Positions 16,240-25,343 of a stretch of 38,336 nucleotides of DNA are shown here, one piece after another. Location: positions 1 to 38,336 of the forward strand of contig SCRC01000076.1 of assembly GCA_004297945.1 (NCBI GenBank), written 5' to 3'. The first letter of the stretch is position 1. The number at the start of each line of letters is the position of its first letter. The notes under the pieces were generated by a model, which had not been told where the DNA came from, searched no databases, and was given only the letters and a program-made list of their open reading frames with translations. The stretch comes from Candidimonas sp. GTDB lineage: Bacteria; Pseudomonadota; Gammaproteobacteria; Burkholderiales; Burkholderiaceae_B. Both the position numbers and the translations under genes were made by a program.

Positions 16240-18126
16240 TTATGCCGCGACTGCGTCCAGGTAGCGACAGTCCAGTTCAAGCGCCAGCTCGTCAAACCCC
16301 ATGATTTCCAGATTGACGATTTGTCCGCGTTCCAGTTCGGGCAGCGCCGCGACCCTGATAACCAGGGGGGCGCACGACAATCGCACCAGGTCGTCGCGCA
16401 GGACGCTGGCCTGCACGGTGTGCAGACCTTGCTGCTGCAGCCAGCGCAGGCACCAGTAGCGTTCCATGGCGTTCTGGAACTCGTTCCAGACGGCGTATTG
16501 CGCGTCAAACGCACCAATGATGGCGAACAGGTCTGCGTCTTTGGGTTTGAAGGGGGCAACCAGGCGCGCCGACACGCCGTGCTCGGCCGCCGCCAGAATT
16601 TGCCACTGGTTGACCAGGTCGACATAGCGGCGCAAAGGTGAGGTGCACCAGGCGTATTGGGCCACGCCGATGGCCTCGTGCGGCAGGGCCTGGGTGGACA
16701 TGCGCACGCGGCCCATCTGTTGCGAGCGGTAGATGGCGGGCACGCCGTGCTCGGCCAGCATACCGCCCCATAAATTGTTGGTCAGTATCATGTACTCGGC
16801 CACCAGCCTGTCCAAAGGCGCATTGCGGCGCCGCGCGATCAGTTGCACGGGGGTGTCGGGATCGTGCGGCGAGCCTTGCAGCGAAAAGGAATAATCGATG
16901 CGATTATTGTTCTCGGGTTTGCCGCGCACCAGATCGCGCTGGGCGCTTAAGCGCTGGGCCAGTTGCCACAGGGGGCGCAGCCAGTGCGCGTAGGGCAGTT
17001 CGGCCTGTGGGTCGTTTAAGGCTTCTTCGGTGATGAGGTCGTCGAGCACATCGTGGCGCAGGTTTTCGCGCACCTGTATGCGTTCCAGCCGGGTTTCGGT
17101 CGATAGTATCTCGCCCGTGTCCAGCCGCGCGTTCACGTAGAGAGAAAGCGCGGGACGCGGCTCGCCGGCGTTGAGTGAAAACGCTTCGATCAGTTCGTTG
17201 GGCAGCATGGGGATCTTTTGCCCCGGGAAATAGACGGTCGACATGCGCGCGCGGGCCAGATTGTCCAGAGTGTTACCGCGCTGCACGGCCAGCCCGGGGG
17301 CGGCAATATGGATGCCAACCCGCAGGGTCGTCTCGTCTATGTGTTCGACCGACAGGGCGTCGTCGATTTCCGTGGTGCTGCTGTCGTCGACCGAATAAGC
17401 CTCCACCTCTGCCAGAGGCAGATCGGTGCCGAACTGGGGAAGGTCTACCGGAGCGAAACCGCATCCTTTGGGGAAGTGGGCCGATAGAAACCGATGCTGA
17501 TGCAGAGCCAGCGCATGGGGCCAGGCGCCCAGCTTGAGCAGCAGCCGCTCGGGGCTGGTGTTGAGTTGCGTGACGGCGGCGTCGAACGCTTTCCACTGTA
17601 GCGAATTTTTATCCGGGCGGGTCAACAGGGTGTTGGCGACCTCGGCGATGGGCGCGGGCAGCGTGCCGCCTGTCATCTGGGCTATCCATTCTTGCTGTTG
17701 ATCGAGCTGTTTTTGCTTTTTTTCGATGGCCGCCAGAGCGGCCGCCAGAATCTCGGGCGGCGCGGGCCGGTAGCAGCCCTTGCCGCGCCGGTGAAAGTAA
17801 GCGGGGGCGCTGCTCAAGGCAAAAATCAGTGCTGCTTTCTCGACGGCATCCGGGGGATGGCCGAAGTATTCTTCGGCAAACCGCGTGGCTTCAAACTCTT
17901 CTTGCGGAGTGCATTCCCACAGAAAATCGATCTCGAACGTGGCGGCCATGGCATGTGCCTCGGCCAGCAGGGCCGCAGGCGCTGGCTGTTCGAACTGAAA
18001 GAGCACGGCAGTGGCTTTTATTTTGCTGCGCTTGCCCGATTCGGACTCGACTTGCAGGGTTGCATCGCTTTGCGAAAAAACCTTTTCGGCCTTGAAATTT
18101 CCGCTGTCTTCATACAGAACGTACAT
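16240..18126 (-). CDS. rnb: RNB-domain exoribonuclease (RNase II family)
   Basis: This 628-residue protein has a degenerate N-terminal region and a central RNB catalytic domain. The metal-binding motif is VDDSSTTEIDDALSV at about residues 246-260, with four aspartates available for Mg ions. Further family segments are GIHIAAPG, PMLPNELIEAFSLN and YAWCTSPLRRYVDLVNQ. It degrades RNA from the 3' end. It is slightly shorter and more divergent than E. coli RNase II or RNase R, as in other Alcaligenaceae. Four tandem REPs lie just upstream, in its 5' leader side. Confidence 0.92.
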   Translation of the reverse strand: MYVLYEDSGNFKAEKVFSQSDATLQVESESGKRSKIKATAVLFQFEQPAPAALLAEAHAMAATFEIDFLWECTPQEEFEATRFAEEYFGHPPDAVEKAALIFALSSAPAYFHRRGKGCYRPAPPEILAAALAAIEKKQKQLDQQQEWIAQMTGGTLPAPIAEVANTLLTRPDKNSLQWKAFDAAVTQLNTSPERLLLKLGAWPHALALHQHRFLSAHFPKGCGFAPVDLPQFGTDLPLAEVEAYSVDDSSTTEIDDALSVEHIDETTLRVGIHIAAPGLAVQRGNTLDNLARARMSTVYFPGQKIPMLPNELIEAFSLNAGEPRPALSLYVNARLDTGEILSTETRLERIQVRENLRHDVLDDLITEEALNDPQAELPYAHWLRPLWQLAQRLSAQRDLVRGKPENNNRIDYSFSLQGSPHDPDTPVQLIARRRNAPLDRLVAEYMILTNNLWGGMLAEHGVPAIYRSQQMGRVRMSTQALPHEAIGVAQYAWCTSPLRRYVDLVNQWQILAAAEHGVSARLVAPFKPKDADLFAIIGAFDAQYAVWNEFQNAMERYWCLRWLQQQGLHTVQASVLRDDLVRLSCAPLVIRVAALPELERGQIVNLEIMGFDELALELDCRYLDAVAA

Positions 18127-18145
18127 AATTATCCATTGCTATTGT

Positions 18146-18277
18146 CGTAGCGGCACCCCTAGTGGGTGCCATTCGTTTTTGTAGCGGCACCCCTAGTGGC
18201 TGCCATTCGTTTTTGTAGCGGCAGCCCTTGTGGCTGCCATTCTTTGTCGCCGTAGCGGCAGCCCTTGTGGCTGCCAC
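18146..18277 (+). repeat. four REP elements in tandem, 34-37 bp period
   Basis: Units are at 18146-18172, 18180-18206, 18214-18240 and 18251-18277, all in the same orientation. The first two have loop CTAGT, the last two CTTGT. The second unit is a chimera with arms GGCACCC and GGCTGCC, giving one mismatched pair. Spacers are variants of TCGTTTT. The array lies between yqiA and rnb, both on the minus strand. Confidence 0.9.
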
Positions 18278-18290
18278 CGATGTAGCGGTT

Positions 18291-18884
18291 TCAGGATGAG
18301 CCCAGGGCGAAATCCAGCACTTCGGGCAGCCATTTTTCGAAATCGGCCATGCCGTGGTCGCTGCCTTGAATGATATGGCCTTGACTGCCTGTGTACCAGT
18401 CGGCCATTTCATGCCAGTCCAGCACTTCGTCGCCGGTGGCGGCCAGCAGGAAGTAGCGTTGCGGATGGGCGGGGCGGCCTACGGCCATCTCCGCCAGCTC
18501 ATCGACGTAGGAGGGGAGGAAAATAAAGGGTTCGTCTGAATGGTAGAGGGTGTGCTCACCGACCTGGGTTGCCAGATCGCGCGCGGCGTACACCACGGGG
18601 TTAAGCAGCACCGCGCGGCATTTCCACTGTTCGGCCAGGCAGGTGGCGTAGTAGCCGCCCAGAGAGGAGCCGATGAGGGTCAGGTCGCGGGCGGCATCCA
18701 GGCCTTGCCCGGCTTGCGCTTGCTCGATAATGTGGCGCGCCAGCGCCACGCTGCGCTGGGGGCTGGGCGGCAGCTGCGGGCAGACCCATTGCTGCGCCAG
18801 GCCGCGGTCTTGCATGGCCTGCGCCATAAGCTGGGCCTTGACGGACTTGGGTGAAGAACGAAAACCGTGCAGGTAGAGAATCAT
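18291..18884 (-). CDS. yqiA: YqiA-like esterase
   Basis: This 197-residue alpha/beta hydrolase is of the UPF0227/YqiA family of small esterases. The N terminus MILYLHGFRSSPKSVK and the nucleophile elbow GSSLGG (Ser74) are typical. GDEVLDW holds the likely acid and GSDHG the catalytic histidine. The natural substrate is not known. It lies 22 bp after mpl on the same strand. Confidence 0.92.
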   Translation of the reverse strand: MILYLHGFRSSPKSVKAQLMAQAMQDRGLAQQWVCPQLPPSPQRSVALARHIIEQAQAGQGLDAARDLTLIGSSLGGYYATCLAEQWKCRAVLLNPVVYAARDLATQVGEHTLYHSDEPFIFLPSYVDELAEMAVGRPAHPQRYFLLAATGDEVLDWHEMADWYTGSQGHIIQGSDHGMADFEKWLPEVLDFALGSS

Positions 18885-18906
18885 GGGGGTGCCTCACGCG
18901 GGGCCG

Positions 18907-20259
18907 CTACAGGCGGTCCAGGAGTTTTTGATGGATGCCGCCGAAGCCGCCGTTACTCATGATCAGGATCGTGTCGCCGGCCTGGGCGGCGGCGGCAATG
19001 GCGGTGATCATCGCATCCAGGTCGTTGTAGGCCTTGGCCCGTTCGCCCAGGGGAGCGAGTATGTGTTTCGGATCCCAGCCCAAGGCGTGCTTGCCGGAGG
19101 TGGCGCCGAAACAGAATACCAGGTCGGCCGCCTGTAGTGCGGCGGGTAGCCTGGCCGCCATGGCGCCCAGTTTCATCGTGTTTGAGCGCGGTTCGAGCAC
19201 GGCCAGTATCCGCCCGGTTCCGACCTGTTTGCGCAGGCCCTGCAATGTGGTGGCAATGGCCGTGGGATGATGGGCAAAATCGTCGTAGACCGCAATTTGC
19301 CGGACCGTGCCGCGCAGCTCCATGCGGCGTTTGACCCCCGCAAAGACGGATAACGCCGCCAGGCCTTTCTGGGCCGGCACGCCGGCATGCTCGGCCGCCG
19401 CCAGGGCTGCCAGGGCGTTCAGGCGGTTATGTTCGCCGCTTAGATTCCAGCCGATAGTGCCAATGGCCTGCCCGTTGTGAATTACATCGAAATGGCCGGT
19501 TTCGGCGGCGGCTTGCCATGCTCCGTGTCCGCCAAAGCGAACCAGCGGCGTCCAGCATCCGCGGTCCAGCACGCGGTCTATGGCCTGGCAGCCGTCAGGC
19601 ACGATAATGCGCCCTTGTGCGGGGATGGTGCGCACCAGATGGTGGAATTGAGTTTCTATGGCCTGCAGATCGGGAAAGATGTCGGCGTGGTCGTATTCCA
19701 GATTGTTCAAAATGGCGGTGCGAGGCCGGTAATGAACGAATTTGGAGCGTTTGTCGAAAAACGCCGTGTCGTATTCGTCGGCTTCGATGACGAACAGCGA
19801 TTGCCCTGGCTGATAGCGCGCCGATACTTTAAGGTCGCGGGCAATGCCGCCGACGAGGAAGTTGGGCGCGTGCCCGGCGTATTCCAGGATCCAGGCAAGC
19901 ATGGCGCTGGTGGTCGTTTTGCCGTGAGTGCCGGCGACGGCCAGGACGTGTTGGCCGCGCAGGATATGTTCACCCAGCCATTGCGGGCCGGACGTATAGG
20001 GCAGGCCTTGGTTCAGGATGGCTTCCATTAACGGATTGCCGCGCGTGACGACATTGCCGATAATGAACAGGTCGGGCCGCAATTGAACCTGCTCGGCGTC
20101 AAAGCCCTCGATCAGCCTGATGCCTTGTTCTTCAAGCTGGGTGCTCATGGGCGGGTAAACCCCGGCATCGCAGCCGGTGACCGTGTGGCCCGCCGCGCGG
20201 GCGATCAGTGCCAGGCCGCCCATGAAGGTGCCGCAAATGCCTAGAATATGTAGGTGCAT
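18907..20259 (-). CDS. mpl: UDP-N-acetylmuramate:L-alanyl-gamma-D-glutamyl-meso-diaminopimelate ligase
   Basis: This 450-residue cytoplasmic Mur ligase attaches recycled murein tripeptide to UDP-MurNAc. The N terminus MHLHILGICGTFMGGLA is characteristic of Mpl. The ATP loop is AGTHGKTTTSAML at residues 109-121, followed by EADEYDTAFFDKRSKF and NNLEYDHADIF. The length matches the family. GGAG lies before the start at 20259. It diverges from tlpA, and 97 bp separate the two start codons. Confidence 0.97.
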   Translation of the reverse strand: MHLHILGICGTFMGGLALIARAAGHTVTGCDAGVYPPMSTQLEEQGIRLIEGFDAEQVQLRPDLFIIGNVVTRGNPLMEAILNQGLPYTSGPQWLGEHILRGQHVLAVAGTHGKTTTSAMLAWILEYAGHAPNFLVGGIARDLKVSARYQPGQSLFVIEADEYDTAFFDKRSKFVHYRPRTAILNNLEYDHADIFPDLQAIETQFHHLVRTIPAQGRIIVPDGCQAIDRVLDRGCWTPLVRFGGHGAWQAAAETGHFDVIHNGQAIGTIGWNLSGEHNRLNALAALAAAEHAGVPAQKGLAALSVFAGVKRRMELRGTVRQIAVYDDFAHHPTAIATTLQGLRKQVGTGRILAVLEPRSNTMKLGAMAARLPAALQAADLVFCFGATSGKHALGWDPKHILAPLGERAKAYNDLDAMITAIAAAAQAGDTILIMSNGGFGGIHQKLLDRL

Positions 20260-20356
20260 AAAAAATCTCCAGCCGTCATTGTAAAGGCAGGGCTGCCGCC
20301 AGAGCGCTCGCGCGATGCTATGATTAGCTGGCCTGCAATCAATACATTAATGGATC

Positions 20357-20866
20357 ATGATGAAACGGCGAGTTTTTTTACGCCATGCAATGCTATGGGC
20401 GGGTGCCGCCTGCAGCGCCATGCCTTATGCGGCGCTGGCCGATAATTTCGGCCCCATTCCCTTGTTCGATCGGACGTTTCCCGACCCCGAAGGCGTGGCG
20501 CATCCGATGTCAACATGGCTGGGCAAGCCCCTGATAGTGAATTTCTGGGCGTCCTGGTGCCCGCCGTGCGTGAAAGAGATGCCGGATCTGGACGCCTTGC
20601 ATAAAAAATACCCCACAGTGCAGTTTTTGGGGGTGGGCGTGGATACGGCCAGCAACATTCGCAATTTCATCCGCAAAACTCCAGTTTCATACCCCTTGCT
20701 GGTGGCAGGCCACGACGGCATACAGCTGATGCGCGACTTGGGCAACCAGGTGGGCGGGCTGCCTTTTACGGTGGTTTTCAATGCTAAAGGGCAGGAAATC
20801 AATCGCGTTCTGGGGCAGATCAAACCCGCAGAATTCGAACCGATTGTCCGCAGCTTGTCCAGCTAG
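20357..20866 (+). CDS. TlpA-like thiol:disulfide oxidoreductase
   Basis: This 169-residue periplasmic thioredoxin-fold protein carries a signal peptide (MMKRRVFLRHAMLWAGAACS, then MPYAALA before about residue 29). The active site is WASWCPPC with Cys68 and Cys71. The cis-proline region GGLPFTVVF is present. It probably keeps thiols reduced in the periplasm, for instance in cytochrome maturation, but the partner is unknown. Either of two adjacent ATG codons (20357 or 20360) may start translation. Confidence 0.92.
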   Translation: MMKRRVFLRHAMLWAGAACSAMPYAALADNFGPIPLFDRTFPDPEGVAHPMSTWLGKPLIVNFWASWCPPCVKEMPDLDALHKKYPTVQFLGVGVDTASNIRNFIRKTPVSYPLLVAGHDGIQLMRDLGNQVGGLPFTVVFNAKGQEINRVLGQIKPAEFEPIVRSLSS

Positions 20867-20973
20867 TATTGCCCTGGCCTGGCGGGCCGCGATTTTGTAA
20901 ATCATGGGCGTTTAATGGACAAATAGCGGTTTTTAGCGTAAAAAGCGTTCTATCGAATTGAGAACTCCAAGCT

Positions 20974-21408
20974 ATGACGCAACAAATCCTGGTTTTGCAC
21001 GGCCCTAACCTCAACCTGCTCGGCACGCGCGAGCCCGAGGTCTATGGCCGGCAAACGCTGGATGATATCAACGCGCATCTGCTGCAAATCGCCGGGCAGG
21101 CGGGGGCGGCGTGCAGCGTGTTTCAAAGCAATCACGAGGGCGAACTGGTCGATCGCATTCAAGCGGCTGGCCGCGACAAGATTGATTTCATCATTATCAA
21201 TGCAGCGGCGTACACTCACACCAGTGTTGCCTTGCGGGATGCCTTGGCGGCTGTGGCGATACCCTTTGTTGAAGTGCATTTGTCCAATGTCTATAAGCGC
21301 GAATCGTTTCGCCATCATTCCTATTTGTCCGATACGGCGCAGGCGGTGGTAGCGGGGTTGGGCGCGTTTGGCTACGAGGCGGCATTGCGATACGCCCTAA
21401 GCAACTAA
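20974..21408 (+). CDS. aroQ: 3-dehydroquinate dehydratase, type II
   Basis: This 144-residue enzyme dehydrates 3-dehydroquinate in the shikimate pathway and forms dodecamers. Family motifs are [18 protein letters not shown], with the catalytic tyrosine in the flexible lid, [16 protein letters not shown] and [18 protein letters not shown], with the conserved histidines. The length is normal. A hairpin followed by eight T residues lies just downstream. Confidence 0.97.
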   Translation: MTQQILVLHGPNLNLLGTREPEVYGRQTLDDINAHLLQIAGQAGAACSVFQSNHEGELVDRIQAAGRDKIDFIIINAAAYTHTSVALRDALAAVAIPFVEVHLSNVYKRESFRHHSYLSDTAQAVVAGLGAFGYEAALRYALSN

Positions 21409-21415
21409 GGGCTGT

Positions 21416-21440
21416 CAGGCGCGGCCGGCCTGTTTTTTTT
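21416..21440 (+). terminator. rho-independent terminator after aroQ
   Basis: Stem CAGGC / GCCTG with a seven-base GC-rich loop is followed directly by TTTTTTTT. It lies 8 bp after the aroQ stop codon and 60 bp before accB, so aroQ and accB are probably separate transcription units. Confidence 0.7.
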
Positions 21441-21500
21441 ACTTATTTAACGTTTGCTTTCGCAGATTTATTGCGTGAAGCCATGTCATGGGAAGTTTGT

Positions 21501-21941
21501 ATGGACCTGAGAAAACTGAAAACCCTGATCGACCTGGTGGCCGAATCAGGCATCGCCGAACTGGAAATCACCGAGGGCGAGGGCAAGGTCAGAATCGTTA
21601 AATTTTCGCAAACATTGCAACCGGTGCCCATGAGCTATGCGGCGCCGGTTGCGGCAGCTGCACCTGCGGCTGCCGCGCCGGTGGCCCAGGCGCCGGCCGC
21701 GCCTGTCGGGCATCAGGTCAAGGCGCCGATGGTGGGGACGTTTTATCGCTCTCCTACCCCCGGCGCATCGCCCTTTATTGAATTGGGGCAGAGCGTCAAA
21801 GAAGGCGAGCCTCTGTGCATTATCGAAGCCATGAAGCTTCTGAACGAGATCGAGGCCGACAAATCGGGCGTCATTACCGAAATTCTGGTCGAAAACGGTG
21901 AACCCGTTGAATATGGTCAACCCCTGTTTGTAATTGGCTGA
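21501..21941 (+). CDS. accB: biotin carboxyl carrier protein of acetyl-CoA carboxylase
   Basis: This 146-residue protein carries biotin for fatty acid synthesis. The N terminus [27 protein letters not shown] is typical. An Ala/Pro-rich linker spans about residues 44-70, and the C-terminal biotinyl domain has [15 protein letters not shown] with the biotinylated Lys112. GGAAG lies upstream of the ATG at 21501; an in-frame ATG at 21486 is less likely. accC follows after four bases. Confidence 0.96.
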   Translation: MDLRKLKTLIDLVAESGIAELEITEGEGKVRIVKFSQTLQPVPMSYAAPVAAAAPAAAAPVAQAPAAPVGHQVKAPMVGTFYRSPTPGASPFIELGQSVKEGEPLCIIEAMKLLNEIEADKSGVITEILVENGEPVEYGQPLFVIG

Positions 21942-21945
21942 ACCG

Positions 21946-23292
21946 ATGTTTGAGAAAATTCTTATTGCCAATCGCGGCGAAATTGCTTTGCGCATACAGC
22001 GTGCCTGCCGCGAGCTGGGTGTTAAAACGGTGGTGGTGCATTCCGAGGCCGATCGCGATGCGATGTATGTGCACCTGGCCGACGAATCGGTGTGCATAGG
22101 GCCGCCGGCCGCTCGCGATAGCTATCTGAATATGCCGGCCCTTATCTCTGCGGCCGAAGTCACCGACGCCGAAGCGATTCATCCGGGTTATGGGTTTTTG
22201 GCCGAAAATGCCGATTTCGCCGATCGGGTTGAAAAAAGCGGTTTTGTTTTTATTGGCCCCAGCCCTGCGTCGATCCGCCTCATGGGCGACAAGGTCAGCG
22301 CCAAACATGCCATGATCGAGGCCGGTGTACCGGTCGTGCCCGGGTCGCCCGGCGCCTTGCCCGACGATCCAGAGGAAATTTTGCGCATCGGGCGCGAGGT
22401 GGGATACCCGGTCATCATCAAGGCATCGGGAGGAGGAGGCGGGCGTGGCATGCGGGTGGTGTACACCGAAGCAGCCTTGCTCAACGCTGTGACCATGACG
22501 CGTGCCGAGGCGGGCGCCGCGTTCAATAATCCGGAAGTCTATATGGAGAAGTTCCTCGAGAACCCGCGCCATATTGAAATCCAGGTATTGGCCGATGGCG
22601 GGCGCAATTCAATCTGGCTGGGCGAGCGCGATTGCTCCATGCAGCGACGCCACCAGAAGGTTATTGAAGAAGCGCCTGCGCCGGGTATTGCGCGGCGGCT
22701 TATCGAGCGGATTGGCGAACGTTGCGCCGAGGCCTGCCGCAAGATTGGCTATCGCAGCGCAGGGACGTTCGAATTTCTGTTCGAGAATGACGAGTTCTAT
22801 TTCATTGAAATGAACACCCGGATCCAGGTCGAGCACACCGTTACTGAAATGATCACCGGTATCGATCTGGTGCAGCAGCAGATCCGGATCGCCGCCGGCG
22901 AAAAATTCCTTTTGCGCCAGCGCGATATTCAGATTAGAGGGCATGCGATCGAATGCCGCATCAACGCGGAAGATCCGTTCAAATTCACCCCCAGTCCGGG
23001 GCGCATTACCAATTGGCATGTGCCGGGTGGCCCGGGCGTACGCATGGACTCCCACGTGTTCACCGATTACGTCGTGCCGCCCAATTACGATTCGATGATC
23101 GCCAAGTTGATTACCTATGGCGATACGCGCGAGCAGGCCATTGCGCGAATGGAAATTGCCCTGTCGGAGATGGTGGTGGAAGGCATACGCACCAATATCC
23201 CGCTGCATCGCGAGTTGATGCAGGACGCGCATTTTCGCAAAGGTGGCACGAGCATTCATTTCCTTGAGCATAAGCTCGCGCAGCGTCCCTAG
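21946..23292 (+). CDS. accC: biotin carboxylase of acetyl-CoA carboxylase
   Basis: This 448-residue ATP-grasp enzyme carboxylates biotin on AccB. Motifs include [40 protein letters not shown], the glycine-rich [29 protein letters not shown] and [14 protein letters not shown]. The start is the ATG at 21946; an upstream TTG would overlap accB and is unlikely. It forms an operon with accB. Confidence 0.97.
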   Translation: MFEKILIANRGEIALRIQRACRELGVKTVVVHSEADRDAMYVHLADESVCIGPPAARDSYLNMPALISAAEVTDAEAIHPGYGFLAENADFADRVEKSGFVFIGPSPASIRLMGDKVSAKHAMIEAGVPVVPGSPGALPDDPEEILRIGREVGYPVIIKASGGGGGRGMRVVYTEAALLNAVTMTRAEAGAAFNNPEVYMEKFLENPRHIEIQVLADGGRNSIWLGERDCSMQRRHQKVIEEAPAPGIARRLIERIGERCAEACRKIGYRSAGTFEFLFENDEFYFIEMNTRIQVEHTVTEMITGIDLVQQQIRIAAGEKFLLRQRDIQIRGHAIECRINAEDPFKFTPSPGRITNWHVPGGPGVRMDSHVFTDYVVPPNYDSMIAKLITYGDTREQAIARMEIALSEMVVEGIRTNIPLHRELMQDAHFRKGGTSIHFLEHKLAQRP

Positions 23293-23326
23293 CCCTTTGC
23301 CCGCGGTCTTGGGCGCTGCGTAGTCG

Positions 23327-23350
23327 AACCGGGCGGATGCCCGGTTTCTT
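23327..23350 (+). terminator. hairpin between accC and prmA, possible terminator
   Basis: A perfect 8-bp stem AACCGGGC / GCCCGGTT with loop GGAT is followed by only TCTT. It lies 35 bp after the accC stop and 12 bp before the prmA start. The weak T-tract suggests partial termination or attenuation. Confidence 0.4.
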
Positions 23351-23362
23351 ACCGGAATTATT

Positions 23363-24286
23363 ATGCGTGAACTCGTCCTAAGCTGCCAGGAAGACCAGGC
23401 CGAGGCGCTGTCGGACGCCTTGCTCGAAGCCGGTGTCCTGTCGGTTTCGGTGGAAGACGCCGATAGCGATACCGCTGCCGAGCAGCCCTTGTTTGGCGAG
23501 CCGGGCCTGGAGCCCAAGATTCAGGCCTGGCAGCGCAATCGCGTTGTTGCCTTATTGCCCGATGGTGCCGATCCGCGGCAAATTCTGGAGCAGGCCGCAG
23601 CGGCGTCAAGCCGTCCGATAGAGCCCGACTGGTTGTTGCGTGAAGTGCCCGATGCCGATTGGGTGCGGCTCACCCAGGCGCAGTTCGGGCCGATTAAAAT
23701 TGGCGAACGTATCTGGATTGTGCCCAGCTGGCATCGCGATGACCCCGCTGTGCCGCCGTCGGGCTCGCGGGTCGCCGCAGGCGACGGGCCGATTCATATC
23801 GAGCTCGATCCCGGGCTGGCGTTTGGCACGGGCAGCCATCCCACGACGCATCTGTGTCTGGAGTGGCTGACCGACCATGTGCAAGGCGGTGAAACCTTGC
23901 TCGATTACGGTTGCGGCTCGGGCATTTTGGCGATTGCCGCCCGGCTGCTGGGGGCGGGCCGTTGCTGGGCGGTTGATATCGACGAGCAGGCAGTGGACTC
24001 CACCCGCTACAATGCGGGAGTCAATCAGGTTGTGCTTGAGGCCATGTTGCCCGACGCGCTGGCCTCTGGGCAGACGGAATTGGTGGTGGCGAATATATTG
24101 TCCAATCCCTTGAAGGTACTGGCGCCCATGTTGTCCAACAGGGTGGCGCCAGGCGGTCGGCTGGCTTTGTCGGGCGTTCTGGAAAGGCAGGCCGATGAGG
24201 TGGCCCGGGCGTATGCGCCGTGGCTGGACCTGCGTGTATGGCGTGCGCGCGATGGGTGGGTGTGTTTGCACGGACGCCGCAATTAG
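23363..24286 (+). CDS. prmA: ribosomal protein L11 methyltransferase
   Basis: This 307-residue SAM-dependent enzyme trimethylates ribosomal protein L11. The N-terminal substrate-recognition domain starts RELVLSCQEDQAEALSDALLEAGVLSVSVEDAD. FGTGSHPTTHLCLEWL and the SAM motif LLDYGCGSGILAIAA follow, then VVANILSNPL, the catalytic-region motif of PrmA. It follows accBC as in many betaproteobacteria. Confidence 0.96.
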   Translation: MRELVLSCQEDQAEALSDALLEAGVLSVSVEDADSDTAAEQPLFGEPGLEPKIQAWQRNRVVALLPDGADPRQILEQAAAASSRPIEPDWLLREVPDADWVRLTQAQFGPIKIGERIWIVPSWHRDDPAVPPSGSRVAAGDGPIHIELDPGLAFGTGSHPTTHLCLEWLTDHVQGGETLLDYGCGSGILAIAARLLGAGRCWAVDIDEQAVDSTRYNAGVNQVVLEAMLPDALASGQTELVVANILSNPLKVLAPMLSNRVAPGGRLALSGVLERQADEVARAYAPWLDLRVWRARDGWVCLHGRRN

Positions 24287-24302
24287 CGAATGATGTCTGT
24301 TT

Positions 24303-25334
24303 ATGGATCTAAGTACGCAATGCCCTCGATGCGGCACAGTATTCTCGGCTAGCCTTGAGCAGTTGCAGCTGCGAAAAGGCTATATCCGCTGTACTAGCTG
24401 CGCGTATATTTTCGATGGCTACGAATCGGCGGTGCCGGGCGATGCGCCTGCGGCCCTCACGCCGCCTGCCGCGCCGGCTGCCCCATTTGTATCGGGCGCC
24501 CGGCCCAGCGTTGTGCGCCAGCGTTCGTTGGCCGATCGTCGTGGTGCCGTCCCGACCGTGCTGGACACGGAAGATGCACGCTCGTCGGTGACGCCCGCTT
24601 TCACGATCTCGTCGGTTCATCCCGCCGCACTCAGCGCCCGCGCCGAACCCGTTGTGGAGGTGTCTGAACGCATGGGCGCGGTGCGGGAATCGCGAGGCGC
24701 TCCAGAGTCATTTTATATTGATGACGCCGATCGCTCTGCCGAAGCATCCTCTATTTATGTCGACCCGATTGCCGAAGGGCAAGAACACGCCTCACCTCGC
24801 TTGCCGGACTTTCTGGATAGCCGCTATGAGCGCCGTGCAGGCTTTGCCAGAGTTTTCTGGGGCGGCTTATCGCTGATCGGCCTGGTGCTTTTGGCCCTGC
24901 AACTGGTCTATGTCTATAGAGCGCAGATTGCCTCTCAAGCGCCTGTTTTCCGTCCTATCCTCACCGAGGCGTGTGGGCCGCTTAAATGCAAGGTGGCTTA
25001 TCCGCGGCACCTTCTGCGTATTGCCATCATGAATTCATCGTTGCGCACCGTGGCCGGTAGCGCCGGCACCGACCCGAATGTCAGCCATATGATGCTGCAG
25101 GTCACCTTGCGCAATACTTACCAGAAGCCGCAGGAATGGCCCACGTTGACGCTGGATTTGACGAATTTTTCGGGCGCCCTCGTGGCACGGAAAAACATTT
25201 CCCCGCAAGAATATCTGACGCCCAAAGCCTTGCAGGGGCCGTTTGCCGCAGGCAGCGAAATTGCGGTGAGCGTTCCGGTGACCGTGGCCGGATTCAAAGT
25301 TAATGGTTTTCAACTGGGTAAATTTTTTCCTTAA
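24303..25334 (+). CDS. zinc-ribbon and DUF3426 membrane protein
   Basis: This 343-residue protein has three parts. An N-terminal MJ0042-type zinc ribbon has two CxxC pairs (TQCPRCGTVF and IRCTSCAYIFDG). A low-complexity Ala/Pro-rich linker follows to about residue 180. A single membrane helix (about 185-210, GLSLIGLVLLALQLVYVYR) leads to a C-terminal DUF3426 domain with LTEACGPLKC and the VTLRNTYQKPQEWPTLTLDLT segment. The cytoplasmic ribbon and extracytoplasmic domain suggest a sensor or assembly role, but the function is unknown. It lies 16 bp after prmA and 9 bp before the kinase gene. Confidence 0.9.
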   Translation: MDLSTQCPRCGTVFSASLEQLQLRKGYIRCTSCAYIFDGYESAVPGDAPAALTPPAAPAAPFVSGARPSVVRQRSLADRRGAVPTVLDTEDARSSVTPAFTISSVHPAALSARAEPVVEVSERMGAVRESRGAPESFYIDDADRSAEASSIYVDPIAEGQEHASPRLPDFLDSRYERRAGFARVFWGGLSLIGLVLLALQLVYVYRAQIASQAPVFRPILTEACGPLKCKVAYPRHLLRIAIMNSSLRTVAGSAGTDPNVSHMMLQVTLRNTYQKPQEWPTLTLDLTNFSGALVARKNISPQEYLTPKALQGPFAAGSEIAVSVPVTVAGFKVNGFQLGKFFP

Positions 25335-25343
25335 AGGATTGGA

